In this document: positions 42,822 to 51,903 of the stretch, in pieces
How positions within the stretch are numbered: position 1 is the first letter of the stretch
Layout of the letters: each line of letters begins with the position of its first letter
Origin: Salimicrobium album
GTDB taxonomy: Bacteria > Bacillota > Bacilli > Bacillales > Halobacillaceae
DNA length: 64,000 nucleotides
Direction: 5' to 3'
Assembly: GCF_900107115.1 (NCBI RefSeq)
Contig: NZ_FNOS01000006.1
Span: forward strand, 62,001 to 126,000
The notes under the pieces: generated by a model
What the model saw: the letters and a program-made list of their open reading frames with translations, nothing else
Databases searched by the model: none
Told to the model about the DNA's origin: nothing
Translations under genes and position numbers: made by a program

Positions 42822-43493
42822 TTATCTCAGCAGGTAAACAAGTTCCAGGTCGTAAAAACTCAAGGCTGCCGCTCCACTCCACAATAGAAGGTGCCACAGT
42901 ATGAGGCCTGTCCAGATCCATGCCGGGCGGGTAGCGGAAATCTTTTTCAGGGAGGAAGCCTGGAACCAGATGATGAACAGCTGGAAGAGAGAAGCGGCTC
43001 CGGCGAAGCTGATGATCCACGTCTGTTCTGTAAAATAAGAAGCGATTATCCCGAAGGACAGAGGGGAGAGGGGCCAGTCCAGTCCCGCATATGTAAGTAA
43101 AGGTATCCAGGTAATACGCTCCACAAGCATGATAAGCAGAACATTCATCTGTACGATCAGGATTTTTTTATAGGAAGTACTGTTGAACAGCCAGAAAATC
43201 AGAGTGGAAAAGAAAAGGATAAAAGTGAAAAACAGCAGGGAGTAGCCGATTCTTCCGATCATGAACCAGGCTTTCCGCCATTCATATTCAAAAAGGCTCA
43301 AGCCGGTCATGTTCGCCGAGACAGGAGCTGTTCCGAGTCCGATCCAGGCTGTCCAGACGAACGTAAGGATGGTAGCAGCAAGCAGGAAGATAAGGGTGAG
43401 CCACACCTTCCGCGTTTTCTTCGCTTCATTCAGTTTCCACAGTTCATCATCATGCCTGAAAAACATTTTCCATAAATTCACAGAATATACCAT
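42822..43493 (-). CDS. Yip1-type membrane protein (YknW-like)
   Basis: 223 aa with five membrane helices and a soluble N-terminus (NLWKMFFRHDDELWKLNEAKK), in keeping with Yip1-domain proteins. ATG 43493 is chosen because AAGGA is eight bases before it; ATG 43502 touches that site. It is 24 bases before the adaptor gene, forming a two-gene operon. Confidence 0.65.
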   Translation of the reverse strand: MVYSVNLWKMFFRHDDELWKLNEAKKTRKVWLTLIFLLAATILTFVWTAWIGLGTAPVSANMTGLSLFEYEWRKAWFMIGRIGYSLLFFTFILFFSTLIFWLFNSTSYKKILIVQMNVLLIMLVERITWIPLLTYAGLDWPLSPLSFGIIASYFTEQTWIISFAGAASLFQLFIIWFQASSLKKISATRPAWIWTGLILWHLLLWSGAAALSFYDLELVYLLR

Positions 43494-43591
43494 TGAGTCC
43501 ATCCTTTTCGTCTAAGTGTAGTATGAAACCATTTTAACTGAATTTACTATAACTTACCAGTTGCCTTACAACTGTCTTGGCCCCATCTATT

Positions 43592-43617
43592 GTTTAAAGA
43601 AGGGCAGGAAAGGAAAT
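43592..43617 (+). promoter_or_regulatory. Weak candidate sigma-B promoter of the lipid kinase gene
   Basis: GTTTAA, 14 bases, GGAAAT: six and four matches of six to the sigma-B consensus, 35 bases before the start codon. Confidence 0.3.
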
Positions 43618-43652
43618 GCTATCCATAGCGTACCTTTAAGGAGGAACATGAC

Positions 43653-44573
43653 ATGGCTAGTTTTGACAGAGGCTTACTGGTCTATCAGGCGAACGCCGGT
43701 CAGGCCGAAATCGAACATAATTTATCCCAGGTGCTGCCGGTGCTTGCAGAGGCGGTGAAAGAACTGAGCACTGTACAGACGGAGAGTATTGAAGATCTGC
43801 ACGAGACGGCGAAACGGTACAAAGATGAGATCGACGTATTTTTCATCCTGGGCGGGGACGGTACGGTCCATGAATGTGTGAATATCTTTGCAGAAGAAGA
43901 AAACCCTCCCAGGTTCGGCGTGCTGCCGGCAGGGACGTGCAACGATTTTGCGAGGATGCTCGGAATTCCGATGGATTTGAACCAGGCCGCCCGGGCCATT
44001 GTAAACGGGGAAACGAAAGCGGTCGACATTGGCAAAGCGGACGGTCGCTATTTTGCAAATTTCTGGGGAATAGGTCTGGTTACGAGAACGTCGTATAATA
44101 TTGATGAGGAACAGAAGGACAGTCTCGGAGTACTGAGCTACTTCATAAGTGCTTTCAAAACGATGAGCGGGGCGGAGACGTTCGAGTATCAGCTGGAAAT
44201 CGACGGCCGGAAGACGGAAGGCGAAGCCGTGATGCTTATGGTAATGAACGGTGCTTTTATTGGCACCCGCCAGGTTCCGGATCCCGAAGTGAAACTCGAT
44301 GACGGTTATTTCAACGTAATGGTCATCAAAGATTCGAACTTCCGGCTGTTCCGGGAACTGATGACGATGAATCGTCCATGGACGAAGGAAGAGAACTTCC
44401 GGGAGCTGGAGTACAAAAAAGCTTCTCACATAAAAGTTACGACGGATCCGGTGGAAGAGGTGGACCGGGACGGGGAGATCGAAGGAGAGACTCCTTCGGA
44501 AATTACCCTCCTCCCGAAACACCTGTCTTTCCTTACCGGCGAGAGCGGGACTCACGTAGCTTTTGAGGAGTGA
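43653..44573 (+). CDS. Diacylglycerol kinase-family lipid kinase
   Basis: 306 aa. ATP-binding GGDGT at residues 67-71 (FILGGDGTVHE) and VLPAGTCNDFAR are the catalytic signatures of the DagK/YegS/sphingosine kinase family. It phosphorylates a lipid, probably diacylglycerol. AAGGAGG precedes the ATG. The 3' end overlaps the converging methyltransferase gene by 22 bases. Confidence 0.85.
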   Translation: MASFDRGLLVYQANAGQAEIEHNLSQVLPVLAEAVKELSTVQTESIEDLHETAKRYKDEIDVFFILGGDGTVHECVNIFAEEENPPRFGVLPAGTCNDFARMLGIPMDLNQAARAIVNGETKAVDIGKADGRYFANFWGIGLVTRTSYNIDEEQKDSLGVLSYFISAFKTMSGAETFEYQLEIDGRKTEGEAVMLMVMNGAFIGTRQVPDPEVKLDDGYFNVMVIKDSNFRLFRELMTMNRPWTKEENFRELEYKKASHIKVTTDPVEEVDRDGEIEGETPSEITLLPKHLSFLTGESGTHVAFEE

Positions 44574-45184
44574 GGCTTGAAAGCGACGGCGATTCCGAGT
44601 GGATAGGTCACATTTTCGCGCGGCGGTTCTATCAGCACTCCTTCCTGATAGTAAAAGGAAGTCCGTTCGTATGCTGTGAACAAATCTCTGAACTCTTCCG
44701 ATGTAAGCTGATGGACATGGAAAGGGGAACGGGTCGGCTTCCCTCTTCCCTGACCGAAGGGAGTGGAGACGAGAAGCGTTCCTCCCGGTTTCAGAAGACG
44801 ATAGTAGTTACGGAGGAGCTTCTCCTCTTCCGCGATATGTTCAAGTGTTTCAAAGCTGACGATACAGTCGAAAGTACCGAGTTCATCCGGCAGAGTCTCC
44901 CCGGTCGCGTTATAGACGTGAAAGGAAGAATTCGGATGGTAATATCTCCCCCTGGCATAGCGGATAATTTCTTCATTTATATCCACTCCGATAACTTCCC
45001 TCACTTTTCGCTTTCTTCCTTTAGCAATCATGTGTGTGCCGTATCCGGCCCCGCAGGAAAGGTCCAATACCCTTCCATACATATAGCGGAGAGCAAACTG
45101 ATAACGTGCCATATGTTCGAGAAGCATATTGTTTTCGGGTTTCGTGAATTCCGGTATGACCCTTTCTCCCGTATCTTTAAGCAT
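44552..45184 (-). CDS. Class I SAM-dependent methyltransferase
   Basis: 210 aa. Motif I LDLSCGAGYGT near residue 41, acidic loop GVDINEEIIRYARGRY, and FDCIVSFETLEHIAEEEKLLRNYYRLLKPGG. Substrate unknown. The ribosome site is not ideal (GGAGGCGG is 12 bases up, AAGGG is closer), so the start is a little uncertain. Confidence 0.75.
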   Translation of the reverse strand: MLKDTGERVIPEFTKPENNMLLEHMARYQFALRYMYGRVLDLSCGAGYGTHMIAKGRKRKVREVIGVDINEEIIRYARGRYYHPNSSFHVYNATGETLPDELGTFDCIVSFETLEHIAEEEKLLRNYYRLLKPGGTLLVSTPFGQGRGKPTRSPFHVHQLTSEEFRDLFTAYERTSFYYQEGVLIEPPRENVTYPLGIAVAFKPHSSKAT

Positions 45185-45254
45185 GCCCTTCCACCGCCTC
45201 CCCCCGTAATGAGTATATATTCATTATGACACATACGCACTCAAGGCAACAGGT

Positions 45255-45284
45255 TTGACAATAGTAAATGAGGATATCTATACT
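45255..45284 (+). promoter_or_regulatory. Promoter of the MarR-family gene
   Basis: TTGACA (45255-45260), 18 bases, TATACT (45279-45284). Just downstream, TACTTGCTAGTA and TATC...GATA form small inverted repeats that could be an operator for self-repression. Confidence 0.7.
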
Positions 45285-45321
45285 TGCTAGTAACGATAAT
45301 AACAGGAGAGGACGAAAGGCC

Positions 45322-45786
45322 ATGGATGAACAGGAACTTTACAGAAAGAAAAAAGAGGACCCTTCTCTTAAATTGTTCGTAGTGCTGGCGAAGGCGGAGA
45401 GAGCGGTCGCCGATCTAGCTAAAGATGACATTCAGAAACATGGCTTGAACCCTACGGAATTCGGAGTGATGGAACTGCTTTTTCACCAGGGCGAGCAGCC
45501 GCTTCAGAAAATCGGAGAAAAGATTCTTCTCGCAAGCGGCAGTATTACGTATGTAGTGGACAAACTCGAAAAGAAAGGCTATCTTGAACGTGTGCCCTGC
45601 CCTACGGACCGCCGCATAACTTATGCTGCGATTACCGGAAAAGGAAAAGAGCTGCTGAACCGCATTTTCCCCGATCACTGGAAGCGCCTTGAAACAGTTA
45701 TGGGAGGGCTTACGACTGAAGAGAAGGAACAGATAATTCCTCTCATAAAAAAATTGGGGATGCACGCCGATGAATTGAAAAAGTAG
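45322..45786 (+). CDS. MarR-family transcriptional regulator
   Basis: 154 aa winged-helix regulator: LNPTEFGVMELLFHQGEQPLQKIGEKI, recognition helix ASGSITYVVDKLEKKGYLER and wing CPTDRRITYAAITGKG. It carries one Cys in the wing, so redox or quinone sensing (MhqR-like) is possible but unproven. ATG 45322 has GAAAGG upstream. The downstream oxidoreductase and glutaredoxin genes may be its targets. Confidence 0.85.
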   Translation: MDEQELYRKKKEDPSLKLFVVLAKAERAVADLAKDDIQKHGLNPTEFGVMELLFHQGEQPLQKIGEKILLASGSITYVVDKLEKKGYLERVPCPTDRRITYAAITGKGKELLNRIFPDHWKRLETVMGGLTTEEKEQIIPLIKKLGMHADELKK

Positions 45787-45816
45787 GAGGGAAGTTCTCC
45801 TGCTTTTTTTGTTTGG

Positions 45817-45842
45817 GTTTCTGTAACGTCGGGAAAGGGTAA
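45817..45842 (+). promoter_or_regulatory. Candidate sigma-B promoter of the NAD(P)-binding protein gene
   Basis: GTTTCT, 14 bases, GGGTAA: four and five matches of six to the sigma-B consensus, 37 bases before the start codon. Confidence 0.35.
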
Positions 45843-45879
45843 GGACAGGCATAGATATATGGCGGGGAGGTGTACTTGG

Positions 45880-46512
45880 ATGAAAGTGCTCATTATTGGT
45901 GCTGCAGGGAAAGTAGGCCGGCTGGTAGTGGATAAATTGAGCCGGACGGCTTATACACCTGTAGCTATGGTCAGGAGTAAAAAGCAGAAGGAGACGTTTG
46001 AGAATCAGGGTGTAACCGCCGTGATGGGAGATTTGGAAAAAGATTTCGAGTCTGCCTATGCGGACGTCGATGCTGTGATATTCGCAGCGGGGTCCGGACA
46101 GGATACCGGGGCCGAGATGACGATTATAATCGATCAGGAAGGTGCGATTAAAGCGGTGGATCGGGCTGTACATTTCGGAGTGCAGCGGTTTGTCATGCTC
46201 AGTTCCATGGCAGCCGATCGTCCGGAAGCGGGAAGCCGCGAAATTAAGCACTACCTGTTTGCCAAGCATAGAGCTGATGAATACCTGAAAAATTCAGGCA
46301 TACCGTACACCATTGTCCGGCCGGGACCTCTTACCAGCGAGGCAGGGACAGGGAAAGTATTCCTTAACGAACACGTGAACGGAGGGAATTCCATTTCCAG
46401 GGATGATGTAGCCTCCGTGCTCGTTGAAGCTTTGATGCAGCCGAAAGCGGAAAATAGAAGTTTTGATGTAGTGGAAGGCGACACATTCGTGGAAGATTTG
46501 TTTCGTCACTGA
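45880..46512 (+). CDS. NAD(P)-binding oxidoreductase (atypical SDR, YhfK-like)
   Basis: 210 aa. N-terminal IIGAAGKVGRLVVDKL is an NAD(P)-binding motif; MLSSMAADRP and TIVRPGPLTSEAG are typical of atypical SDRs such as B. subtilis YhfK. Substrate unknown. ATG 45880 has GGGGAGGTG upstream and replaces an in-frame start seven codons earlier. Confidence 0.82.
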   Translation: MKVLIIGAAGKVGRLVVDKLSRTAYTPVAMVRSKKQKETFENQGVTAVMGDLEKDFESAYADVDAVIFAAGSGQDTGAEMTIIIDQEGAIKAVDRAVHFGVQRFVMLSSMAADRPEAGSREIKHYLFAKHRADEYLKNSGIPYTIVRPGPLTSEAGTGKVFLNEHVNGGNSISRDDVASVLVEALMQPKAENRSFDVVEGDTFVEDLFRH

Positions 46513-46547
46513 TATAGAAAAAATAGGACGACCTGGAGGGTTAAATA

Positions 46548-46784
46548 ATGAGTGAGGGAAGTATTGTGCTGTATACGAGCAAACCGTGCGGCCAGTGTGA
46601 CAAAGTGAGGGACATGCTTGATTCCTGGGAGGTGACCTACGAAGAAAGAATGCTCTCTGAGGACCCCGGGTATTTGAAAACACTGCAGGAAGCAGGGGTC
46701 TACGGTACGCCGGTTACGTTTATAGGAGACGACCGGGTGCTCGGTGTACAGGAAAACAAACTGAAGAAAAAAGTGGGCGCATAG
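46548..46784 (+). CDS. Glutaredoxin-like protein
   Basis: 78 aa with redox pair CGQC (KPCGQCDKVRDML) and cis-Pro in YGTPVTFIG. Thiol exchange role; bacilli use bacillithiol, so it may act as a bacilliredoxin-like or NrdH-like protein, which is inference. GGAGGG precedes the ATG. It lies 35 bases after the oxidoreductase gene. Confidence 0.82.
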   Translation: MSEGSIVLYTSKPCGQCDKVRDMLDSWEVTYEERMLSEDPGYLKTLQEAGVYGTPVTFIGDDRVLGVQENKLKKKVGA

Positions 46785-46832
46785 GAAAGGGACGGACGAA
46801 GCTCTGTCTCTTTTTTTATGCGACAGAAAGGT

Positions 46833-46860
46833 TTGTTTTATCATTGAAAAGGAATATAAT
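46833..46860 (+). promoter_or_regulatory. Promoter of the MFS transporter gene
   Basis: TTGTTT (46833-46838), 16 bases, TATAAT (46855-46860). Confidence 0.65.
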
Positions 46861-46919
46861 GGTGGTCTGAAGGAAAACGGAAAACTTGTCGCGGACAGAC
46901 AGGAAAAGAGGAGGAGTCT

Positions 46920-48194
46920 ATGAGTAATAAACCGCCGATACATACGAAATTTTATTACGGCTGGGTGATCGTCTTCGTGGCCGCATTAAGCGTGTTCTTT
47001 TCCGGGCCGGGACAGACCTATTCAAATTCCATTTTTATAGACTATTATATTGAAGACTTCGGTTTCAGCCGCTCCACAGTGTCCGGACTGTATTCGGCCG
47101 CTACGCTGGTGGCAGGTATCACTTTGTTTACGGTAGGGAGAATGGTCGATCGTTTCGGTCAGCGGGTAATGATGATCGGGGTGGGTTCCGGATTAGCGCT
47201 GGCTCTGTTCTGGAACTCGGCCATCACCGGCCCGGTCATGATGTTCGTCGGCTTCTTTCTGATCCGGTTACTCGGGCAGGGGTCGATGACACTGGTGCCG
47301 AATACCCTGGTTCCCCAGTGGTTCATCAAAAAGAGAGGGCGGGCCCTCAGCGTAATGGCTGTCGGTACGTTCGCAAGTTCCGCCCTGTTTCCGCCTTTGA
47401 ACGCATGGCTCATCGAATCGTTCGGGTGGCGAAGTGCGTGGGTGATCCTCGGTATCTCCATCCTGGTGCTGTTCATTCCGGTGACTGTATGGCTGGTGCG
47501 CAATCAGCCGAAAGATGTCGGAGCCCTTCCGGACGGGACGCCACATAAAAAACCGGGGGAAGAGGAGATCAGCGGTGAAATCAGCGAAGTGAGCTGGACG
47601 TTGAAGCAGGCGATGCAGACGAGGACGTTCTGGTTTATTCTCTTCTGTGTTATGGTACCGGCTCTTGTGAACACGGCCGTCACCTTCCACGTCGTATCAA
47701 TCATGGATATGAAGGGTCTCGGGGTCGGCATAGCGGCTACCATACTTACCGTGATGGCGATCGTAGGTTTTCCCACGACCTTTCTTACCGGTTACCTGGC
47801 AGATCGTTTTTCCATCCATTACATACTGGCCATCACTTTTTTCGGGCACATCCTTTCGCTCGTCCTCCTGTTTTTCACAAGCTCCACCCTTCTCGCCTTT
47901 TCTTTTGCGGTGGTGTGGGGAGCGGTGAACGGATTTGAAAGGATAGCCCTTAATATCGTCTGGCCCAATTATTTCGGCCGGACGCACCTCGGAAGTATCA
48001 AAGGTCTGGCGCAGACGGTCATGGTCATAGGGTCGGCTCTCGGCCCGCTTCCTTTCGGTATCTTTTACGATCTGTTCGGGGGTTATCAGGAGGCCATACT
48101 CGCTATCCTCATCTTCCCGGTAACGGCAGTGATTCTCGCTCTGTTGTCTCCGAAACCGGATCCTTTCGAATATGGAGTGACCGGCGAGGAATGA
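46920..48194 (+). CDS. MFS transporter (oxalate/formate antiporter-like)
   Basis: 424 aa with twelve membrane helices; the opening FYYGWVIVFVAALSVFFSGPGQTYSNSIF and the loop GRMVDRFGQRVMM fit the OFA/monocarboxylate group of the major facilitator superfamily. It carries small organic acids or related solutes; which one is unknown. GAGGAGG precedes the ATG and a very strong terminator follows. Confidence 0.85.
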   Translation: MSNKPPIHTKFYYGWVIVFVAALSVFFSGPGQTYSNSIFIDYYIEDFGFSRSTVSGLYSAATLVAGITLFTVGRMVDRFGQRVMMIGVGSGLALALFWNSAITGPVMMFVGFFLIRLLGQGSMTLVPNTLVPQWFIKKRGRALSVMAVGTFASSALFPPLNAWLIESFGWRSAWVILGISILVLFIPVTVWLVRNQPKDVGALPDGTPHKKPGEEEISGEISEVSWTLKQAMQTRTFWFILFCVMVPALVNTAVTFHVVSIMDMKGLGVGIAATILTVMAIVGFPTTFLTGYLADRFSIHYILAITFFGHILSLVLLFFTSSTLLAFSFAVVWGAVNGFERIALNIVWPNYFGRTHLGSIKGLAQTVMVIGSALGPLPFGIFYDLFGGYQEAILAILIFPVTAVILALLSPKPDPFEYGVTGEE

Positions 48195-48203
48195 ACGCAA
48201 ACT

Positions 48204-48254
48204 AAAAAAAGCGGACGGTCCGGGAAACATACCCGGCCGTCCGCTTTTTTTTTT
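48204..48254. terminator. Bidirectional terminator between MFS and DegV genes
   Basis: Long stem AAAAAAAGCGGACGG... / CCGTCCGCTTTTTTT with inner CCGGG/CCCGG and A/T runs on both sides. Confidence 0.97.
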
Positions 48255-48267
48255 ATGCTGGAGCTGC

Positions 48268-49125
48268 CTAGTCTTTATAAAAAGCCACGACGAGCCCGCC
48301 TTCTCCTGAATACGTGGAGATCAGAGGACCCATTTCGGTGATCATCGATGATTTGAACGGATAGGCGGACTGGATTTTTTCCAGCAGGGCTTTTGCATTC
48401 TCTTCATCATTACAGTGGGAAATGGCGATCGTTTTGTTTTCAAAGTCCCCCGTATACTCCCCGATCTGTTCCACAAGGCGACGTACCGCTTTTTTGCTTC
48501 CGCGCACCTTTTCCGTAACGTCGATGTCACCCACTTCTTCGGTCGCTTTCATGAGAAGTTTGATATTGAGGGTTTTGGCGATGGCCCCTTTCACACGGTC
48601 CAGTCGTCCGCCTTTGATGACGTTCTCGAGCGTCTTCAGAACGAAGAGGGTCGTCGCTTTCTCCAGACGCTCTTCCATATGGGTGACAAGATCCGGAAAA
48701 GACATCCCTTCATTAATCCTTTTCACGGCATCGTCTGCCAGAAGAGCCACACCGCAGGAAGCGGTCTTCGTGTTGATGACGGCGATCGTACGGTCCGGTT
48801 CCTCCTCCAGAAGCATTTTTTTGCCCATTTCCGCATGCTCGTACGTACTGCTCAGCCCCTGCGTCAGGGCCAGGTTCAGAATCGGCACGTCAGATGGAAC
48901 GGCTTTGAACGCTTCGTAGAAATCGTTGGGGCTCGGAGACGAAGAGCGCGGGAGTTCATCGGCAGCCTTCAGTTTCTTGTAAAATTCGGGTAGATCAAGG
49001 TCGACGCCGGTCTTGTATTCCTCTTCGCCGAAATGGAGATTGAGCGGAACTACTTTGATATCATGTTTTTCAATGAAAGAGGAAGGAACGTCGGCTCCCC
49101 CGTCGATAACGATTTGAACTGTCAA
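48268..49125 (-). CDS. DegV-family fatty-acid-binding protein
   Basis: 285 aa. The opening VQIVIDGGADVPSSFIEKHDIKVVPL, the lipid carboxylate region PRSSSPSPNDFYEAF, and ALTQGLSSTYEHA are DegV (FakB-like) signatures. Such proteins bind fatty acids for FakA kinase. TTG 49125 with AGGTGA six bases upstream is the start. The usual GRI motif appears as KGGRLDRVKGAI. Confidence 0.88.
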   Translation of the reverse strand: MTVQIVIDGGADVPSSFIEKHDIKVVPLNLHFGEEEYKTGVDLDLPEFYKKLKAADELPRSSSPSPNDFYEAFKAVPSDVPILNLALTQGLSSTYEHAEMGKKMLLEEEPDRTIAVINTKTASCGVALLADDAVKRINEGMSFPDLVTHMEERLEKATTLFVLKTLENVIKGGRLDRVKGAIAKTLNIKLLMKATEEVGDIDVTEKVRGSKKAVRRLVEQIGEYTGDFENKTIAISHCNDEENAKALLEKIQSAYPFKSSMITEMGPLISTYSGEGGLVVAFYKD

Positions 49126-49179
49126 AACGGTTCACCTGCTCTCTCTTAAAGTTGATAATATAATGATTGTAACAGAAAC

Positions 49180-50097
49180 TTACCCCCGTTTCCTCGCCGA
49201 ATACGTCAGGGTCGGTTTTCTTTTTACGCTCGTGCTCAACAGAAAAATCATCAGTCCGAAGATGACGACGGCCCCGCCGAGGAGCTGCGTCCAGCTCAGA
49301 TTTTCTCCGAAGAGAAAGTAAGCGAGTATGGAAGCTCCGACAGGCTCGAGCAGGACGGCCATAGATATTTTGGACGTGCTCACCCATTTTAATGACCAGT
49401 TCAGCAAAGAGTGGCCGAGGAAGGTAGGGATGAGTGCAAGAGACAGGAAGACAAGCCACTGATTCCCGTCATAACCCACCAGGGAAGCGGGGGAGGGAAG
49501 GTTGTAAATAAGTAAGGCCACGGCCGCCATCCCGTAGACGAGCCACGTGTACGAAGTGAGAGTCAGACGCTTTCTTACGCTCTGTCCGATCAGGAAGTAC
49601 CCGGTTACCATCATTCCTCCGAGAAGTGCAAGCACATCCCCGTACAAAGCCCCTCCTCCTGTCTGGAAATCTCCCCAGCCGATCACGACGCTCCCGGTGA
49701 TGGCGATCATCATACTTAAGACGGCCCCTGCCGAAAAACGTTCCCGGAAAAAGAAATATGTTCCGAGGAAAGCGAAAATCGGCTGAAGGGAAACCAGAAC
49801 GACAGAGCTTGCGACAGATGTATATTTTAACGATTCGAACCATAAAATGAAATGAGCTGCCAGAAAAATACCGGCCAGCATTGAAGATAACGCATCTTTC
49901 CTTGTAATGGACGATAAGTGATGCCGATGTTTCAAAAGCACCCATGGTGTCATGATCGCAACGGCCAGGCCGAGCCGGTAAAAGGCTATGACAGCAGCGG
50001 GTACATCTCCTGCGAGCCTGACGAATATAGCCGAAGCGGAAATGGAAAGGACCGCTACGGCAAGGACGGCATATATAGCTGTAGGAGGTCTTTCCAA
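49180..50097 (-). CDS. EamA/DMT-family transporter
   Basis: 305 aa with ten membrane helices, two EamA domains (SASAIFVRLAGDVPAAVIAFYRL; second half VTGYFLIGQSVRKRLTLTSYTW). Metabolite exporter of unknown substrate. TTG 50097 is preferred because AAAGGAGG is seven bases before it; the ATG 36 bases upstream has no site. Confidence 0.82.
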   Translation of the reverse strand: MERPPTAIYAVLAVAVLSISASAIFVRLAGDVPAAVIAFYRLGLAVAIMTPWVLLKHRHHLSSITRKDALSSMLAGIFLAAHFILWFESLKYTSVASSVVLVSLQPIFAFLGTYFFFRERFSAGAVLSMMIAITGSVVIGWGDFQTGGGALYGDVLALLGGMMVTGYFLIGQSVRKRLTLTSYTWLVYGMAAVALLIYNLPSPASLVGYDGNQWLVFLSLALIPTFLGHSLLNWSLKWVSTSKISMAVLLEPVGASILAYFLFGENLSWTQLLGGAVVIFGLMIFLLSTSVKRKPTLTYSARKRG

Positions 50098-50150
50098 CGC
50101 GATTCCTCCTTTATTTATGAAAGGTATTATCATTCTACCACATAATATGA

Positions 50151-50179
50151 TTGAAAAATAAGGAGGAAGGGTGTAGAAT
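50151..50179 (+). promoter_or_regulatory. Promoter of cshA
   Basis: TTGAAA (50151-50156), 17 bases, TAGAAT (50174-50179). It gives a leader of about 115 bases. Confidence 0.65.
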
Positions 50180-50216
50180 GATAATAGTCAATTAACAAGT
50201 GAATCCGTTTGACCAC

Positions 50217-50257
50217 AAAAGCCCCTCCAGAATAAACAAGTGGCAGAAGGCTTTTTT
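50217..50257 (+). terminator. Attenuator-like terminator in the cshA leader
   Basis: AAAAGCC / GGCTTTT with CTCCA/TGG inner pairing, followed by TTTTTTT. It lies between the promoter and the cshA start codon, so transcription must pass it. Confidence 0.65.
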
Positions 50258-50301
50258 TATTGCGATAAAGGATTTTTACACAAAAGGAGTATGCAAAGAA
50301 C

Positions 50302-51777
50302 GTGACTAAATTTAATTCATTAGGTTTATCAGATCCGATTTTGAAAGCTTTAGATCATATGGGATTTGAAGAAACGACACCCATTCAGGAACAAACGATC
50401 CCTCTTGGAATGGAGGGTCATGATGTTATCGGCCAGGCTCAGACAGGTACTGGTAAAACAGCAGCTTTCGGAATCCCTATGATCGAAAAAGTAGACAAGC
50501 AGGTGCGCGGCGTACAGGGTCTTGTAATTGCCCCGACACGCGAACTTGCCATTCAAGTAGCGGAAGAGTTGAACCGTCTAGGTAAAAACGCAGGTGTACG
50601 CTCACTGCCAGTGTATGGCGGTTCGAACATGGAACGTCAGATCCGTGCACTTAAAAACAACGAAATCGTTGTTGCTACGCCGGGACGTCTCCTCGATCAT
50701 ATCCGGAGGAAAACCATTAAGCTTGAACAGGTACACACTTCTGTACTTGATGAAGCAGACGAAATGCTTAACATGGGCTTCATCGAAGATATCCGTGACA
50801 TTCTGAAAGCTCTCCCGACGGAGCGTCAGACGCTTCTCTTCTCCGCTACTATGCCGAAAGAGATCCGTGATATTGCAACAACGCTCATGAACACGCCGAA
50901 AGAAGTTAAGACCAAGTCAAAAGAAATGACTGTATCAAATATTGATCAGTATTATGTGGAAATTGCCGAGAAGCATAAATTCGACGCATTGACGCGCCTT
51001 CTCGATATTCATGCACCGGACCTTGCGATCGTTTTCGGTCGTACGAAACGCCGTGTGGATGAAGTGGCAGATGCCCTTCAGGTTCGCGGATTCCGCGCAG
51101 AAGGTATCCACGGAGACCTTACTCAGGGTAAACGTATGTCCGTATTGAAGAAATTCAAAGAGGGCCGGATTGAAATCCTCGTCGCTACCGATGTGGCAGC
51201 ACGTGGTCTCGATATCTCGGACGTGACACACGTCTATAACTTTGATATTCCACAGGACCCTGAAAGTTACGTGCACCGTATCGGCCGTACCGGTCGTGCC
51301 GGACGTAAAGGGGAATCCATTTCGTTTGTCACGCCGCGTGAGAAAGACCAGCTACATCTGATTGAGAAACTGACGAAGAAGAAAGTCGATAAACTTCGCG
51401 TTCCTTCTTACAAAGAAGCTCAAAAAGGTCAGCAGGATATCGCGGTTACGAAACTTACCGAAAAAATGGATGCCGATGACATTAACGACTACAAACAGTC
51501 GGCCAGTGATCTTATGGATCAGTACGAGGCGCAGGATCTCGTAGCGGCAGCTCTGAAAATGCTGACGGTGGAAAGACAGGAAACACCGGTACGCCTTTCC
51601 TCAGTACAGCCGATCAGCACGAGAAACGCTAAAGGTGCCAAAGGCGGAAGATCTAATCGTGGAGGAGGCGGCCAGGGCCGTAACTCCCAGCGTGGCAATT
51701 CGAACAAACGCCCTTACAACAAGGGTGGAAACAAAGGAAGAAGCAAAAACTTCAATCAGAACAACAAAGGTAAATGA
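50302..51777 (+). CDS. cshA: DEAD-box RNA helicase
   Basis: 491 aa. Q-motif (TPIQEQTIP), Walker [27 protein letters not shown], and [10 protein letters not shown] are in order, followed by a C-terminal basic tail rich in Gly, Arg and Asn (about residues 440-491). It unwinds RNA in cold response, ribosome assembly and RNA decay. The GTG start has AAAGGAG twelve bases upstream. Codons such as CGT are used more than in neighbours, as expected for a well-expressed gene. A leader attenuator is present. Confidence 0.95.
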   Translation: MTKFNSLGLSDPILKALDHMGFEETTPIQEQTIPLGMEGHDVIGQAQTGTGKTAAFGIPMIEKVDKQVRGVQGLVIAPTRELAIQVAEELNRLGKNAGVRSLPVYGGSNMERQIRALKNNEIVVATPGRLLDHIRRKTIKLEQVHTSVLDEADEMLNMGFIEDIRDILKALPTERQTLLFSATMPKEIRDIATTLMNTPKEVKTKSKEMTVSNIDQYYVEIAEKHKFDALTRLLDIHAPDLAIVFGRTKRRVDEVADALQVRGFRAEGIHGDLTQGKRMSVLKKFKEGRIEILVATDVAARGLDISDVTHVYNFDIPQDPESYVHRIGRTGRAGRKGESISFVTPREKDQLHLIEKLTKKKVDKLRVPSYKEAQKGQQDIAVTKLTEKMDADDINDYKQSASDLMDQYEAQDLVAAALKMLTVERQETPVRLSSVQPISTRNAKGAKGGRSNRGGGGQGRNSQRGNSNKRPYNKGGNKGRSKNFNQNNKGK

Positions 51778-51786
51778 TAAATAGAG

Positions 51787-51832
51787 GATACGTGGTTCGG
51801 CTGTGCGCCGGGATTCGCGTATCTTCTTTTTT
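51787..51832 (+). terminator. Terminator of cshA
   Basis: GATACG / CGTATC stem with a GC-rich loop, then TTCTTTTTTT. Confidence 0.8.
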
Positions 51833-51855
51833 TATGCTGTCATTTTCCGCACATG

Positions 51856-51890
51856 AAAAAGACTGCCGGAGAATGGTTCTCCGGCAGTCT
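51856..51890 (-). terminator. Terminator of the UbiB-family gene
   Basis: Perfect 14-bp stem AGACTGCCGGAGAA / TTCTCCGGCAGTCT, three-base loop, followed on the minus strand by TTTTTC. Confidence 0.9.
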
Positions 51891-51903
51891 GTACATGAAG
51901 ATA

